Positions 1 through 9,999 of a stretch of 64,000 nucleotides of DNA are shown piece by piece; position 1 is the stretch's first letter, and every line of letters starts with the position of its first letter. A model generated the notes under the pieces. That model did not search any database, had not been told where the DNA came from, and saw only the letters and a program-made list of their open reading frames with translations. The stretch is from Nocardioides caldifontis. Lineage in GTDB: Bacteria > Actinomycetota > Actinomycetes > Propionibacteriales > Nocardioidaceae. Position numbers and translations under genes: made by a program. The stretch lies in the NCBI RefSeq assembly GCF_008087345.1, contig NZ_VHIB01000001.1, positions 744,001 through 808,000 of the forward strand. Direction: 5' to 3'.

Positions 1-212
1 AGCTCGTCCTCGATGGTGTGGTGGTGGTGCAGGTGCCGGGTCAGGAACTCCACGTGGTCGGCGACCACGGCGGCCCGCCGCAGGTCGCCGGCGGTGACAC
101 CGCGGACCACCCCACCGGCGAGGCGGAACTCGCGGCGGTGGAAGGTGTGCAGGGTCGGCATGACGCTGGTGTCGACGAGGGCGCCGGTCTGGCCGTGGCT
201 GGTGGTGGACAT
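1..212 (-). CDS. Hemerythrin HHE-domain protein (partial, C-terminus off the window)
   Basis: Seen: a minus-strand reading frame begins at the ATG at 212-210 behind the purine-rich stretch GGAGAGAGAAACG and runs off the left edge after about 70 codons. The N-terminal half has the His spacing of an HHE cation-binding helix bundle: LHTFHRREFR, then HVEFLTRHLHHHHTIEDE. Known: these domains bind a di-iron centre and are linked to oxygen, nitric oxide or oxidative-stress sensing in actinobacteria. Inferred: a cytosolic di-iron protein; no signal peptide is visible. It is divergent from the DEAD-box helicase gene, and an inverted repeat lies between them. The missing C-terminus prevents counting all ligands. 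Confidence 0.8.
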   Translation of the reverse strand, partial: MSTTSHGQTGALVDTSVMPTLHTFHRREFRLAGGVVRGVTAGDLRRAAVVADHVEFLTRHLHHHHTIEDE

Positions 213-264
213 CGTTTCTCTCTCCTGGTGGTCGGTGGACGTGACCACCGTGGGACCGGGCTCT

Positions 265-290
265 TGCAACCACCTTGAGCGCTGGTTGCA
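265..290. promoter_or_regulatory. Inverted repeat, candidate operator of the hemerythrin gene
   Basis: TGCAACCA (265-272) and TGGTTGCA (283-290) form a perfect 8-bp inverted repeat around a 10-nt spacer, 53 bp upstream of the hemerythrin start. Size and position fit a dimeric repressor or MerR-type site; the regulator is not identifiable here. Confidence 0.45.
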
Positions 291-326
291 CCCGTCACAG
301 TGGGCCGGAGGTCCCGCGCGGCCTGG

Positions 327-370
327 TAGGCTGGCCCCAGAGGCCGCAGCGTTTCGCGCGGCCTTCTTTC
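327..370 (+). promoter_or_regulatory. Promoter -10 and 5'-end hairpin leader of the DEAD-box helicase gene
   Basis: A -10-like TAGGCT (327-332) is followed within about 9 nt by a stem AGGCCGC (341-347) / GCGGCCT (358-364) and the pyrimidine run TCTTTC. The hairpin would sit at the very 5' end of a 100-nt leader before the GTG at 439. It looks like a terminator-type attenuator or a structured cold-responsive leader. The placement is seen; regulation is inferred. Confidence 0.45.
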
Positions 371-438
371 ATGTCGCCCGGTGTGGGGCGCCCTCTGCGG
401 CGCGGACCAGTGATCGGGCTCGACCCGAGAAGAGCTCC

Positions 439-1776
439 GTGTCCGTCGTACCGCTGCCTGTCCCTGCCGTCCCCACCTTCGAGTCCTTCGGGCTGCCCCG
501 CAAGGTGCTCGCCGCCCTCGTGCTCGAGGACATCGAGACCCCCACCCCCGTCCAGTCCGCCGTCATCCCCGACGCGCTCGCCGGCCACGACGTGCTCGGC
601 CGCGCGCAGACCGGCTCCGGGAAGACCCTCGCCTTCGGCATCCCGGTCGTCGCCCGGCTCGCGGGGGAGAAGAGCCGGATCAACCGTCCGCGGGCGATCA
701 TCATCGTCCCGACCCGCGAGCTCGCCGGCCAGGTCGAGCGGTCGATGGAGCTGGTGGCGCGGGCGGTGAAGCTGAAGCTCGCGACGGTGTACGGCGGCAC
801 GCGGTACGACCGCCAGGTGCAGCAGCTCCGCCAGGGCACCGACATCGTCGTGGCCACGCCGGGCCGGCTCCGCGACCTGATCGACAAGGGGATCCTGCAG
901 ACCGACGACGTGCAGGTGACCGTGCTCGACGAGGCCGACCACCTCTGCGACCTCGGGTTCTTCCCGGAGGTCGACGAGCTGCTGTCGCTGACCCCCGAGG
1001 GCGCGCAGCGGCTGCTGCTCAGCGCGACCCTCGACGGCGACGTCGACGTGCTCGTGAAGAAGCACCTGCGCGACCCGCGGCTCCACGAGCTCGACAGCTC
1101 CTCGGCGAGCGTCACGACGATGGACCACCACGTCCTGACCGTCGGCGGGTTCCGCGACAAGGTGGCCGCGGCCGTCGCGCTCGTCGAGGCGAACCCGCGC
1201 TCGATCGTCTTCACCCGCACCCGCGAGGGCGCCACCGAGCTCCGCGACGCCCTCGCCGAGCAGGGCGTCAACGCCGTCGACCTGCACGGCAACCTGTCGC
1301 AGCGGGTCCGGGAGCGGAACCTCGAACGGTTCTCCACCGGCCGCGCCCAGGCCGTGGTCGCCACCGACGTCGCCGCCCGCGGCATCCACGTCGACGGTGT
1401 CGGGCTGGTCGTCCACTTCGACCCGCCGACCGATCCGAAGGCGTACCTCCACCGCTCCGGGCGCACCGCCCGCGCCGGCGAGTCCGGTGCGGTGGTCACG
1501 ATCGCCACCCTGCGCCAGCTCACGAGCGTCGCGCAGCTGCAGCGGACGGCCGGCGTCGAGGCGCGCCACCACGACGTGCGTACGGCGCCCTCGCCCATGA
1601 CCGCGGAGGCGCTCGCCTCCTCCGGCACCCTCAAGGCCCCGGCCCGCAAGAAGGCCGGCGGTCCCCAGGGCCCGCGGGGCGGGTACGCCGGGAAGGGGCG
1701 CCGTCGCGACGAGCGCCCCGGCCGTCGTGGCGGCCGCCCGGCGCGCCCCTCGACGGCCCGCGCCCGCCGCGGCTGA
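439..1776 (+). CDS. DEAD-box ATP-dependent RNA helicase
   Basis: A 445-residue RNA helicase of the RhlE/CsdA type, expected to unwind RNA duplexes in ribosome assembly or mRNA decay in the cytosol. In order: Q motif around FESFGL (residue 14) ending TPTPVQ, Walker A AQTGSGKT (about 56-63), PTRELAGQ, DEAD in VLDEADHL (about 164-167), SAT (about 195-197), then the helicase C domain with ATDVAARGIHV and HRSGRTARAG. The tail is Arg/Gly/Lys rich (GRRRDERPGRRGGRP), typical of RNA-binding extensions. The GTG at 439 is chosen because upstream in-frame sequence has no family similarity and contains the promoter and leader hairpin. The exact paralogue is not assigned. Confidence 0.93.
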   Translation: MSVVPLPVPAVPTFESFGLPRKVLAALVLEDIETPTPVQSAVIPDALAGHDVLGRAQTGSGKTLAFGIPVVARLAGEKSRINRPRAIIIVPTRELAGQVERSMELVARAVKLKLATVYGGTRYDRQVQQLRQGTDIVVATPGRLRDLIDKGILQTDDVQVTVLDEADHLCDLGFFPEVDELLSLTPEGAQRLLLSATLDGDVDVLVKKHLRDPRLHELDSSSASVTTMDHHVLTVGGFRDKVAAAVALVEANPRSIVFTRTREGATELRDALAEQGVNAVDLHGNLSQRVRERNLERFSTGRAQAVVATDVAARGIHVDGVGLVVHFDPPTDPKAYLHRSGRTARAGESGAVVTIATLRQLTSVAQLQRTAGVEARHHDVRTAPSPMTAEALASSGTLKAPARKKAGGPQGPRGGYAGKGRRRDERPGRRGGRPARPSTARARRG

Positions 1777-1788
1777 CCGAGCCAGCCC

Positions 1789-1852
1789 CACCGTTCATGT
1801 CCGTGCGCACCTCCTGAGGCCGGATCACCTGCGCACCGACATGAACGCGGTG
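1789..1852. repeat. Long imperfect inverted repeat between helicase and amidotransferase genes
   Basis: TTCATGTCCGTGCGCA and, after a 20-nt loop, TGCGCACCGACATGAA pair with one mismatch; flanking CACCG and CGGTG extend the stem. It lies just after the helicase stop codon, so it may terminate that transcript, but there is no T run. It could also be a copy of a dispersed intergenic repeat. Confidence 0.55.
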
Positions 1853-1864
1853 GCCGCCCCCGGT

Positions 1865-1870
1865 TAGGTT
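1865..1870 (+). promoter_or_regulatory. -10 box of a leaderless promoter (amidotransferase gene)
   Basis: TAGGTT ends exactly 6 nt before the ATG at 1877, which places the expected transcription start on the A of the start codon. No Shine-Dalgarno sequence is present. This is the clearest of many such arrangements in the window. Confidence 0.6.
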
Positions 1871-1876
1871 CGGGCC

Positions 1877-2578
1877 ATGGAACCGACCACCGCGCAGCAC
1901 CGCGACGAGCGTCCCCCCGTCCTCGTCGTCGCCAACGTCAGCGACCCCGACGCCGGTTACGTCGGCGACCGGTTCGTCGAGCGCGGCTTCGTGCTGGAGC
2001 CGGTGTGGCGCGACAAGGCGGTGCCGTCCGCGGTGCCGCCGGAGGCCGCGGCCGTCCTGCTGCTCGGCTCGGCGTGGTCGGTCGCCGACCCGGTCGCCCC
2101 GGAGGCGCTCGAGGCGGAGTGTGCGCTCGTCCGCTCGGCGACCGCGGCGGGGGTGCCGGTGCTCGGCCTCTGCTACGGCGCCCAGGTGCTCGCCCACGCC
2201 TTCGGCGGACGGGTCCGTACGGCGACCACGCCGGAGGTCGGGCTGGTGCAGGTCGAGACCACCGACTCCTCGCTCGTCCCGGCCGGCCCGTGGTGGGAGT
2301 TCCACAGCGACGTGATCGACCTGCCTCCGTCGGCGGAGCTCCTGGCCAGCAACGGCTGCGGGGTCCAGGCCTTCACCGTGCCCGGCGCCCTCGCGGTGCA
2401 GTTCCACCCCGAGGTCCGGCCCGAGGTGCTCGAGGACTGGTTCCGCCGGGCCCCGTTCATGCTGGAGGGCGTGGAGGAGCCGCCGGAGGCGCTCGTGGCC
2501 CTCGCGACCGACCGGGAGGAGCAGTCCCGCGCCGCGGCGTACGCACTCGTCGACGACTTCCTGGCCCGCTTCTCCTGA
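1877..2578 (+). CDS. Class I glutamine amidotransferase-like protein
   Basis: A 233-residue single-domain GATase1 protein. Such domains hydrolyse glutamine to pass ammonia to a partner synthetase, or act as stand-alone peptidase-like enzymes. Seen: the nucleophile elbow GLCYGAQVLAHAFGG with Cys about 99, and the catalytic His/Glu pair in QFHPEV (about His177, Glu179). No synthetase domain is fused and none is adjacent, so the substrate cannot be named. The ATG is chosen because of the -10 box TAGGTT 6 nt upstream (leaderless). The PspC gene follows after 82 nt with its own strong ribosome site. Confidence 0.85.
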   Translation: MEPTTAQHRDERPPVLVVANVSDPDAGYVGDRFVERGFVLEPVWRDKAVPSAVPPEAAAVLLLGSAWSVADPVAPEALEAECALVRSATAAGVPVLGLCYGAQVLAHAFGGRVRTATTPEVGLVQVETTDSSLVPAGPWWEFHSDVIDLPPSAELLASNGCGVQAFTVPGALAVQFHPEVRPEVLEDWFRRAPFMLEGVEEPPEALVALATDREEQSRAAAYALVDDFLARFS

Positions 2579-2830
2579 TCAGGGGCCGACCAGGGTCTCT
2601 CCGGATGGGGTTCCGGCGACCGGCGACGCACGCTGGAAGGAGACCACACAGGAGGAAACCATGGGCACCGTCCACGACAGCATGCAGCGCCGCGGCCTCG
2701 TCCGCCCCCGCCACGGCCGGATCGTCGCCGGCGTGTGCGCCGGGCTGGCGCACCGGTTCGGCATCGACCCGTGGGCCGCGCGGCTGCTCTTCCTCGCGCT
2801 GCTCCTCATCCCCGGCAGCCAGCTGATCCT

Positions 2831-4556
<1,726 letters not shown>

Positions 4557-4622
4557 GAGAGGTCTCCGCTGGAGCGAGGGGAGCCGGGTACGGCGAGAGG
4601 CCGCCCGGCGTGGACGCCGTGG

Positions 4623-4657
4623 ACGGCAGCGGAGAGGACGAGGTCGTGCGCTGCCGT
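4623..4657 (-). promoter_or_regulatory. Hairpin in the leader of the ABC-F gene
   Basis: ACGGCAGCG and CGCTGCCGT form a perfect 9-bp stem with a 17-nt loop. Its base touches the stop codon of the 12-codon leader frame (4657-4659), and it lies 67 nt before the ABC-F start. This geometry suits ribosome-stalling control, but no alternative pairing was worked out. Confidence 0.4.
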
Positions 4658-4695
4658 CAGGCGGCGGTGCGGAGCCTCATCGATGCGGTGTGCAT
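4657..4695 (-). CDS. Putative 12-residue leader peptide upstream of ABC-F
   Basis: ATG at 4695-4693 opens the frame [12 protein letters not shown] and stops at 4657-4659. A TACCGT -10 box (4702-4707) ends 6 nt before this ATG, so the peptide would be the first thing translated on a leaderless mRNA. Known: many ABC-F resistance genes are induced when drug-stalled ribosomes on a short upstream frame alter leader folding. Inferred: this frame plays that role. There is no direct evidence that it is translated, and a chance frame of this length is possible. Confidence 0.35.
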   Translation of the reverse strand: MHTASMRLRTAA

Positions 4696-4823
4696 GCGTC
4701 CACGGTACCGAGCGTCCCCGCGCCGCTCCACGGGATTTCCGCCGGCCGGAGAACCCTGATCTGCACAGGACCTCCACACCGCGCGCACCCGTCCCGACCA
4801 GCGGCGCTCCTAGCGTCGTCACC

Positions 4824-5192
4824 ATGAAGCGCCCCTACCTGCTGGCCCTCGGGCTCACCCTGTTCACCGCGCTGTTCCTGGTCTACGGGATCGGCGCGCT
4901 CGGGATCATCGGCGACGGCGGACGTCCCGACCGGCTCTACCTCGGCGTCCTCGGCGTGGTGCTCCTCGGTGCGCTCGCCTCCCGGCTGCGGGCCACCGGC
5001 ATGGCGCTGACCACGCTCGGCGCCGCGGCCGCGTGCGGTGTCGTCGCGGTCGTCGCGCTGCTCCTCGGGTACGCCGACGAGCCGGGCGCCTCGGCGCTGG
5101 AGATCCTCGGGCTCAACGCGATGTACGGCGCCCTGTTCGGCGCGGCAGCCTGGCTCTTCCACCGGGCGACCCCGTCGGCCGTCGACCGATGA
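4824..5192 (+). CDS. Small integral membrane protein, unknown function
   Basis: 122 residues with four hydrophobic segments: [20 protein letters not shown] (about 5-24), [15 protein letters not shown] (about 40-54), [21 protein letters not shown] (about 63-83) and [17 protein letters not shown] (about 96-112). No family is recognised. The ATG at 4824 is preferred over longer in-frame starts because TAGCGT (4811-4816) lies 7 nt upstream, the leaderless pattern, and the membrane protein begins cleanly with [10 protein letters not shown]. It is divergent from the ABC-F gene, so the 128 bp between its start and the leader peptide hold both promoters. Confidence 0.75.
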   Translation: MKRPYLLALGLTLFTALFLVYGIGALGIIGDGGRPDRLYLGVLGVVLLGALASRLRATGMALTTLGAAAACGVVAVVALLLGYADEPGASALEILGLNAMYGALFGAAAWLFHRATPSAVDR

Positions 5193-5222
5193 GTCGGACC
5201 CCGGCCGTTCGTCCACTGCCAC

Positions 5223-5630
5223 ATGGGGACGACGCGTGACGTCTGGCCGCTGGTGCACACCGAGCGGGCGGCACTGCTGGACGAGCTGGCCGAGCTCGAC
5301 GACGAGCAGTGGGAGCAGCCGTCGCGGCTCGTCGAGGAGGTCGTGCACGGCGAGGACGTCCGCCGCCCCCTCGGGCTGCGCCACGCCTACGCCGACGAGG
5401 CCGTCTCGCGGGCGCTCCGGCTGGAGGCGCGCACGCCGGTCTCGTTCGGCGGTGGCAAGGAGCGGGTGGCCGGTCTGCGGCTGGTGGCCGCGGACCACGG
5501 CACGACGCTGGGTGACGGCCCCGAGGTCCGTGGTCCTGCCCTGTCGCTGCTCCTCGTCGTGAGCGGTCGCCGGGTCGCGCTCGACGACCTCGAGGGCCCC
5601 GGCGTGGCCGCACTGGCCGCGCGGGGCTGA
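5223..5630 (+). CDS. DinB/maleylpyruvate isomerase-type protein with internal deletion
   Basis: 135 residues. The start (WPLVHTERAALLDELAELDDEQWEQPS) is the first helix of the mycothiol-dependent maleylpyruvate isomerase N-terminal (DinB-like) family. The text then jumps straight to RLVEEVVHGEDVRRPLG, which in the family follows some 60-80 residues later. The missing part normally carries the CxGWxVxDVxxH segment with a metal-ligand His. The C-terminal part (VSFGGGKERVAGLRLVAAD onward) is intact. It is therefore probably non-functional as an enzyme, though the frame is open. Stated from family knowledge; an alignment would settle the deletion ends near 5325-5330. Confidence 0.7.
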   Translation: MGTTRDVWPLVHTERAALLDELAELDDEQWEQPSRLVEEVVHGEDVRRPLGLRHAYADEAVSRALRLEARTPVSFGGGKERVAGLRLVAADHGTTLGDGPEVRGPALSLLLVVSGRRVALDDLEGPGVAALAARG

Positions 5631-5657
5631 CAGGGCAGGGTCGCCGGGCCGTGAGGG

Positions 5658-7484
5658 CTAGGGTGCCGCGACCGGCTCCTCCACCACCACGTGCTCGACC
5701 GGGACGTAGAACCGGTCGCGCGCCTCCTCCACGACGCCGTGCCGCAGCCACCGCGAGCTGCCCTCGCGCTGGGTGGAGATCACCACGAGGTCCGGCCGGA
5801 ACTCCTGGATCGCCGCCTCCATCGCCACCAGCGGCGTCGCGTCGCCGAGCTCGCCGCGCACGTCGAGCCCCTGCTCCCGGAGCTGCGCGACGGTCTCGTC
5901 GAGCCGCTCGCGGGCCGCCTCGACCGACAGCTCCGCCGCCCCGTCCTCCGGCGGCGCGCTGCCTCGGCGCCCCTGCGTGGGGACGGACGGGCGGGCGGGG
6001 ACGACGACCAGGTGCTCGGCCCGGTCGCTGCCGTCGAGCCCGTGCAGCGCGTCGTGCAGCGTGTCCGCGACCAGCGTCCGGTTGGCGACGACGAGCACCC
6101 GGCGGGGGCGGTTCTTCTCGAGCAGCTCGTCCGCCGAGACCGAGCCGCCGCGCCAGCGGGTGACGGCGTACAACCCCAGGACGACGGCCCACGACAGCAG
6201 GCTCAGCAGCAGCTGGGAGCGGGTGTCGTCCTTGACCGCCATCTGCACCAGCACCGCCAGGATCCCCGCGGCCGCGACGACCGTGAGCACCGGGTAGAGC
6301 CACATCTTCACGACCAGCTGGTCCTTCGGGGTGCGGCGGCGGAGCACCAGCTGGGACAGGGCGATCAGCAGGTAGACGAAGAGGATCACCGCACCGGAGG
6401 AGTTCAACAGGAACAGGAAGACGGTGTCCGGCGAGACGTACGCCGCGATGACGCTCAGGAACCCCACGACCGTGGAGGCGAGGATCGCCCACACCGGCAC
6501 GCCCCGGCGGTTCACGTGCACCAGCTTCATCGGCGCCTCCCGCCGCGCGGAGAGCACGAAGAGCATCCGGGAGGCGGTGTAGAGCCCGGAGTTGAGGCAG
6601 GAGAGCACGGCGGTGAGCACCACCGCGTTCATGATGTGGTCGGCGTAGGGGATCCCCATCTCGTCGAAGGCCGCGACGTACGGCGACGCGCCGAGCTCGC
6701 CGTCGTCCCACGGCAGGATGCAGACCAGCAGGAACACCGACCCGACGAAGAAGGTCAGCACGCGGACGATCACCGACTGGGTCGCGCGTGCGATGGCGCG
6801 GGCCGGGTCCTTCGACTCCGCGGCCGCGACGGTGGCGATCTCGGCGCCGACCATCGAGAAGACGACGACCACGATGCTGGAGAAGATCGCGCCGGCACCG
6901 TTGGGCATGAACCCGCCGTGGTCGGTCAGGTTGGAGAAGTTGAGCCCCTCTCCGGGCCAGAGCCCGAGCACGTACAGCGTGCCGAGGGCGAGGAAGGCCA
7001 TGATCGCGAAGACCTTCAGCCCGGCGAACCAGTACTCGAACTCGCCGTACGACCCGACGGAGACGAGGTTCGTCGCGGTCATGAGCACCATCAGCCCTAG
7101 CGAGAGCAGCCAGAGCGGGGCGTCGAACCAGAAGGTCAGGATCTTGGCGCCGGCGACCGCCTCGAAACCGACGACGATCACCCAGAAGTACCAGTAGAGC
7201 CAGGCGGCGGAGAACCCCGCCCAGCCGCCGAGCGCCATCCGGGCGTAGTCGGAGAACGAGCCTGTCGACGGGTTCGCCGCGGCCATCTCGCCGAGCATGC
7301 GCATCACGAGGACGATCAGCGACCCTGTGACGAGGTAGCTCAGGAACGCAGCCGGCCCGGTCTGGTTGATCACCACGCCGGACCCGACGAAGAGCCCCGC
7401 GCCGATGACCCCGCCGATCGCGATCATCGTGAGGTGCCGCTGCTTCAGCCCCTTCTGGAGCTGCTGTGCTTCTTGCTCGACCAT
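5658..7484 (-). CDS. Amino-acid permease (APC superfamily) with a C-terminal UspA-like domain
   Basis: A 608-residue secondary transporter expected to import an amino acid by cation symport. The N-terminal motif IAIGGVIGAGLFVGSG (about 23-38) is the APC TM1 substrate-binding segment; about 12 hydrophobic segments follow to residue 455, including the family motif EIATVAAAESKDPARAI. The closest types are the GABA/Ser/aromatic permeases (GabP, AnsP group); the substrate is not assigned. From about residue 460, after RPRRVLVVANRTLVADTL, a soluble domain of roughly 140 residues ending in DLVVISTQREGSSRWLRHG resembles a universal-stress fold, likely a regulatory nucleotide-binding tail. The start is the ATG of MVEQEAQQLQKGL. 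Confidence 0.88.
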   Translation of the reverse strand: MVEQEAQQLQKGLKQRHLTMIAIGGVIGAGLFVGSGVVINQTGPAAFLSYLVTGSLIVLVMRMLGEMAAANPSTGSFSDYARMALGGWAGFSAAWLYWYFWVIVVGFEAVAGAKILTFWFDAPLWLLSLGLMVLMTATNLVSVGSYGEFEYWFAGLKVFAIMAFLALGTLYVLGLWPGEGLNFSNLTDHGGFMPNGAGAIFSSIVVVVFSMVGAEIATVAAAESKDPARAIARATQSVIVRVLTFFVGSVFLLVCILPWDDGELGASPYVAAFDEMGIPYADHIMNAVVLTAVLSCLNSGLYTASRMLFVLSARREAPMKLVHVNRRGVPVWAILASTVVGFLSVIAAYVSPDTVFLFLLNSSGAVILFVYLLIALSQLVLRRRTPKDQLVVKMWLYPVLTVVAAAGILAVLVQMAVKDDTRSQLLLSLLSWAVVLGLYAVTRWRGGSVSADELLEKNRPRRVLVVANRTLVADTLHDALHGLDGSDRAEHLVVVPARPSVPTQGRRGSAPPEDGAAELSVEAARERLDETVAQLREQGLDVRGELGDATPLVAMEAAIQEFRPDLVVISTQREGSSRWLRHGVVEEARDRFYVPVEHVVVEEPVAAP

Positions 7485-7583
7485 CAGCCACCGCCTCGGT
7501 GTCCGGGTCCGTCGCTCCGGCGGACCGGCTGACGGCTCAGATACCCGCTCCCGGGCCGGGCGGAACCAGGTCGGCGCGGTGGC

Positions 7584-7961
7584 TCAGTCGGCGGGGTGGG
7601 CCGGCGGGTGGGCCGGGGTCTGGGTGTAGAGGGCGAGCCGCCACTGGCCGTCGATCCGGACGTAGGTGCTGGTCATCGCGGCGACGATGCTCGGCCCCTC
7701 GTCACGGTGCGCGGTGCCGACGTACACCAGGGCGGTCGCGTCACGCCCGACCGGCACCTGCCGCAACCCGCTGATCTCGTACGACGCCCACGGCGGCGCG
7801 TCCCGGAGGGAGGCGACGACCTCGTCGCGGCCCATCACCTGGCCGTTCGCCAGCACCATCAGGCCGTCCGGGGTCATCACCCGGCCGTAGAACTCGCTGC
7901 CCGTGCCGGTGCACAGCGCGTGCCACCCCTCGTGCTCCAGGTGTTCCAGCTCGTCCTTCAT
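7584..7961 (-). CDS. NTF2-like (SnoaL/DUF4440 type) protein
   Basis: 125 residues with the cone-fold pattern of the NTF2-like superfamily: an N-terminal helix with EHEGWHALCTGTGSEFYGRVM, the strand pair GLMVLANGQVMGRDEVVASL and a C-terminal VRIDGQWRLALYTQTP. Members are small hydrolases, isomerases or ligand binders; no catalytic set is diagnostic, so no reaction is given. The start is supported by TACGGT 6 nt upstream (leaderless). Inverted family-B repeats lie directly upstream. A second NTF2-like gene at 55687-56112 is also flanked by family-B repeats. Confidence 0.75.
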   Translation of the reverse strand: MKDELEHLEHEGWHALCTGTGSEFYGRVMTPDGLMVLANGQVMGRDEVVASLRDAPPWASYEISGLRQVPVGRDATALVYVGTAHRDEGPSIVAAMTSTYVRIDGQWRLALYTQTPAHPPAHPAD

Positions 7962-7980
7962 GCACCGACCGTAGCCACCC

Positions 7981-8088
7981 CGCCGAGCCGTCGCATCTTG
8001 GCGCCGAAAACGGGCCGAGCCGTCGCATCTTCACGAGGAAGTTGCGACGGCTCGGCGGCGTCAGGCGGTGAAGACGCGACGGCTCGGC
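7981..8088. repeat. Family-B intergenic repeats: two direct and two inverted copies
   Basis: Core GCCGAGCCGTCGCATCTT at 7982-7999 and GCCGAGCCGTCGCATCTTCA at 8014-8033 on the plus strand. Inverted copies follow: TGCGACGGCTCGGC at 8043-8056 and TGAAGACGCGACGGCTCGGC at 8069-8088, the last ending 1 bp before the fadE5 stop codon. The opposed pairs can fold into a large hairpin and may end the fadE5 transcript. Confidence 0.8.
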
Positions 8089-8089
8089 G

Positions 8090-9952
8090 TCAGAAGGCGC
8101 CCTCGGGGAGCTCCATGACCGAGAGGTCGACGGCCTCGGCGATCTGCCGCTCCGCGGTGACCTTCGGCAGCACCGTGCGGGCGAAGAACTGCGCCGCGGC
8201 GAGCTTGCCCTCGTAGAACTCCCGGTCGGCGTCGGAGACGTCGCCGCCGAGCTTCTCGAGCGCGACCTCGGCCTGGCGGAGCAGCAGCCACGCGCAGACG
8301 ATGTCGCCGATCGCCATCAGCAGCCGGGTGGTGTTGAGCCCGACCTTGTAGATGTTGCGCACGTCGCCGTTCTCCTGGCCGGCGTCGGCGGACATCAGGT
8401 GGCCGATCATCGTGGCCACGATCGCGTTGCCGTCCTTGAGGGCGGTCGCGAGGAGCTCGCGCTCGACCTTGAGCCGCCCGTTGCCGGCCTCGCTCTTGAC
8501 GAACTGCTCGATCTCCGAGGCGAGGTGGCCGAGGGCCTTCGCCTGGTCCTTGACGATCTTGCGGAAGAAGAAGTCCTGGCCCTGGATCGCGGTCGTGCCC
8601 TCGTAGAGGGTGTCGATCTTGGCGTCGCGGACGTACTGCTCGACCGGGTACTCCTGCAGGAAGCCGGAGCCGCCGAAGGTCTGCAGCGACTCGGTGCCCA
8701 GCAGCACCCACGAGCGCTCGGAGCCGTAGCCCTTCACGATCGGGAGCAGCAGGTCGTTGACCCGCTCGGCGAGCTCGTCCTTCTCGCCCCGGTGCTCGGC
8801 GAGCATGACCCGGTCCTGCCAGGTGGCCGTGTAGAGCACCAGCGCGCGGAGCGCCTCGGCGTACGACTTCTGCGTGAGCAGCGAGCGGCGTACGTCGGGG
8901 TGGTGGGTGATCGTGACGCGCGGCGCGGTCTTGTCCGACGCGCGGGTCAGGTCGGCGCCCTGGACGCGGCTCTTGGCGTACTCGAGCGCGTTGAGGTAGC
9001 CGGCCGAGAGCGTCGCGATCGCCTTCGTGCCGACCATCATGCGGGCGTTCTCGATGACCTGGAACATCTGCGCGATGCCGTCGTGGACCTCGCCGAGGAG
9101 GTAGCCGACGGCCGGCTCCTTCTCCCCGAAGGTCACCTCGCAGGTGTTCGAGACCTTGATCCCCATCTTCTTCTCGACGTTGGTGACGTGGGCGCCGTTG
9201 CGCTCCCCGGTCAGCTCGCCGGTCTCGAGGTCGAAGTGGAACTTCGGCACGATGAAGAGCGAGAGCCCCTTGGTGCCGGGACCGCCGACGCCCTCGATGC
9301 CCACCGGGCGGGCGAGGACGAGGTGGATGATGTTCTCGCTGAGGTCGTGCTCGGCGGAGGTGATGAACCGCTTCACGCCCTCGATGTGCCAGGTGCCGTC
9401 GTCCTGGAGGGTCGCCTTGGTGCGGCCTGCGCCGACGTCGGAGCCGGCGTCGGGCTCGGTGAGCACCATCGTGGCGCCCCACTCGCGCTCGACCATGATC
9501 TCGGCGATCCGCTGGTCGCGCTCGTTGCCGTTGCGCTGGACGATCGAGGCGAAGCTCGGACCGCAGGCGTACATCCAGACCGGGGCGTTCGCGCCGAGCA
9601 CCAGCTCGGCGAGCGCCCAGTTGAGGCTGGAGGGGGCCGGCTGGCCGCCCAGCTCCGGCGGGAGCGAGAGCCGCCAGTACTCCGCGTCCATCCAGGCGCG
9701 GTAGGACTTCTTGAACGTCTCGGGCACCGGGGCGGTGCCGGTGGCCGGGTCGAAGACGGGCGGGTTGCGGTCGCTGTCCTCGTACGACGCCGCGAGCTCC
9801 TCGCGCGCCAGCCGGTCGACCTCGGCGAGGATCGAGCGGGCGGTGTCCACGTCCACGTCCTCGAACGGGCCGGAGCCCAGGACGTCCTGGCGACCGAGCA
9901 CCTCGAAGAGGTTGAACTCGATGTCCCGCATGTTGCTCTTGTAGTGGCTCAC
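8090..9952 (-). CDS. fadE5: Acyl-CoA dehydrogenase, FadE5 type
   Basis: A 620-residue FAD-dependent acyl-CoA dehydrogenase catalysing the first step of fatty-acid beta-oxidation and passing electrons to ETF. The N-terminus [19 protein letters not shown] and the motifs [52 protein letters not shown] and [20 protein letters not shown] match mycobacterial FadE5 (about 611 residues) nearly throughout, as recalled. The GTG at 9952 is chosen because GAAGG lies just upstream and the family starts with (M)SHYKSN; the longer in-frame ATG at 10017 would overlap the promoter and operator. EtfD, its downstream electron acceptor, is encoded about 13 kb away with the same upstream motif. Confidence 0.93.
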   Translation of the reverse strand: MSHYKSNMRDIEFNLFEVLGRQDVLGSGPFEDVDVDTARSILAEVDRLAREELAASYEDSDRNPPVFDPATGTAPVPETFKKSYRAWMDAEYWRLSLPPELGGQPAPSSLNWALAELVLGANAPVWMYACGPSFASIVQRNGNERDQRIAEIMVEREWGATMVLTEPDAGSDVGAGRTKATLQDDGTWHIEGVKRFITSAEHDLSENIIHLVLARPVGIEGVGGPGTKGLSLFIVPKFHFDLETGELTGERNGAHVTNVEKKMGIKVSNTCEVTFGEKEPAVGYLLGEVHDGIAQMFQVIENARMMVGTKAIATLSAGYLNALEYAKSRVQGADLTRASDKTAPRVTITHHPDVRRSLLTQKSYAEALRALVLYTATWQDRVMLAEHRGEKDELAERVNDLLLPIVKGYGSERSWVLLGTESLQTFGGSGFLQEYPVEQYVRDAKIDTLYEGTTAIQGQDFFFRKIVKDQAKALGHLASEIEQFVKSEAGNGRLKVERELLATALKDGNAIVATMIGHLMSADAGQENGDVRNIYKVGLNTTRLLMAIGDIVCAWLLLRQAEVALEKLGGDVSDADREFYEGKLAAAQFFARTVLPKVTAERQIAEAVDLSVMELPEGAF

Positions 9953-9999
9953 GGCTGCACCTTCGTCGTACGTGGGTGGGACAGGGGCCGGCGTGCTGC

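Noticed and set aside
4824-5192. Much longer plus-strand frame starting at 2943 as one protein of about 750 residues
   Set aside because: Most of it is antisense to the ABC-F gene; only the last 122 codons look like a real membrane protein with its own promoter.
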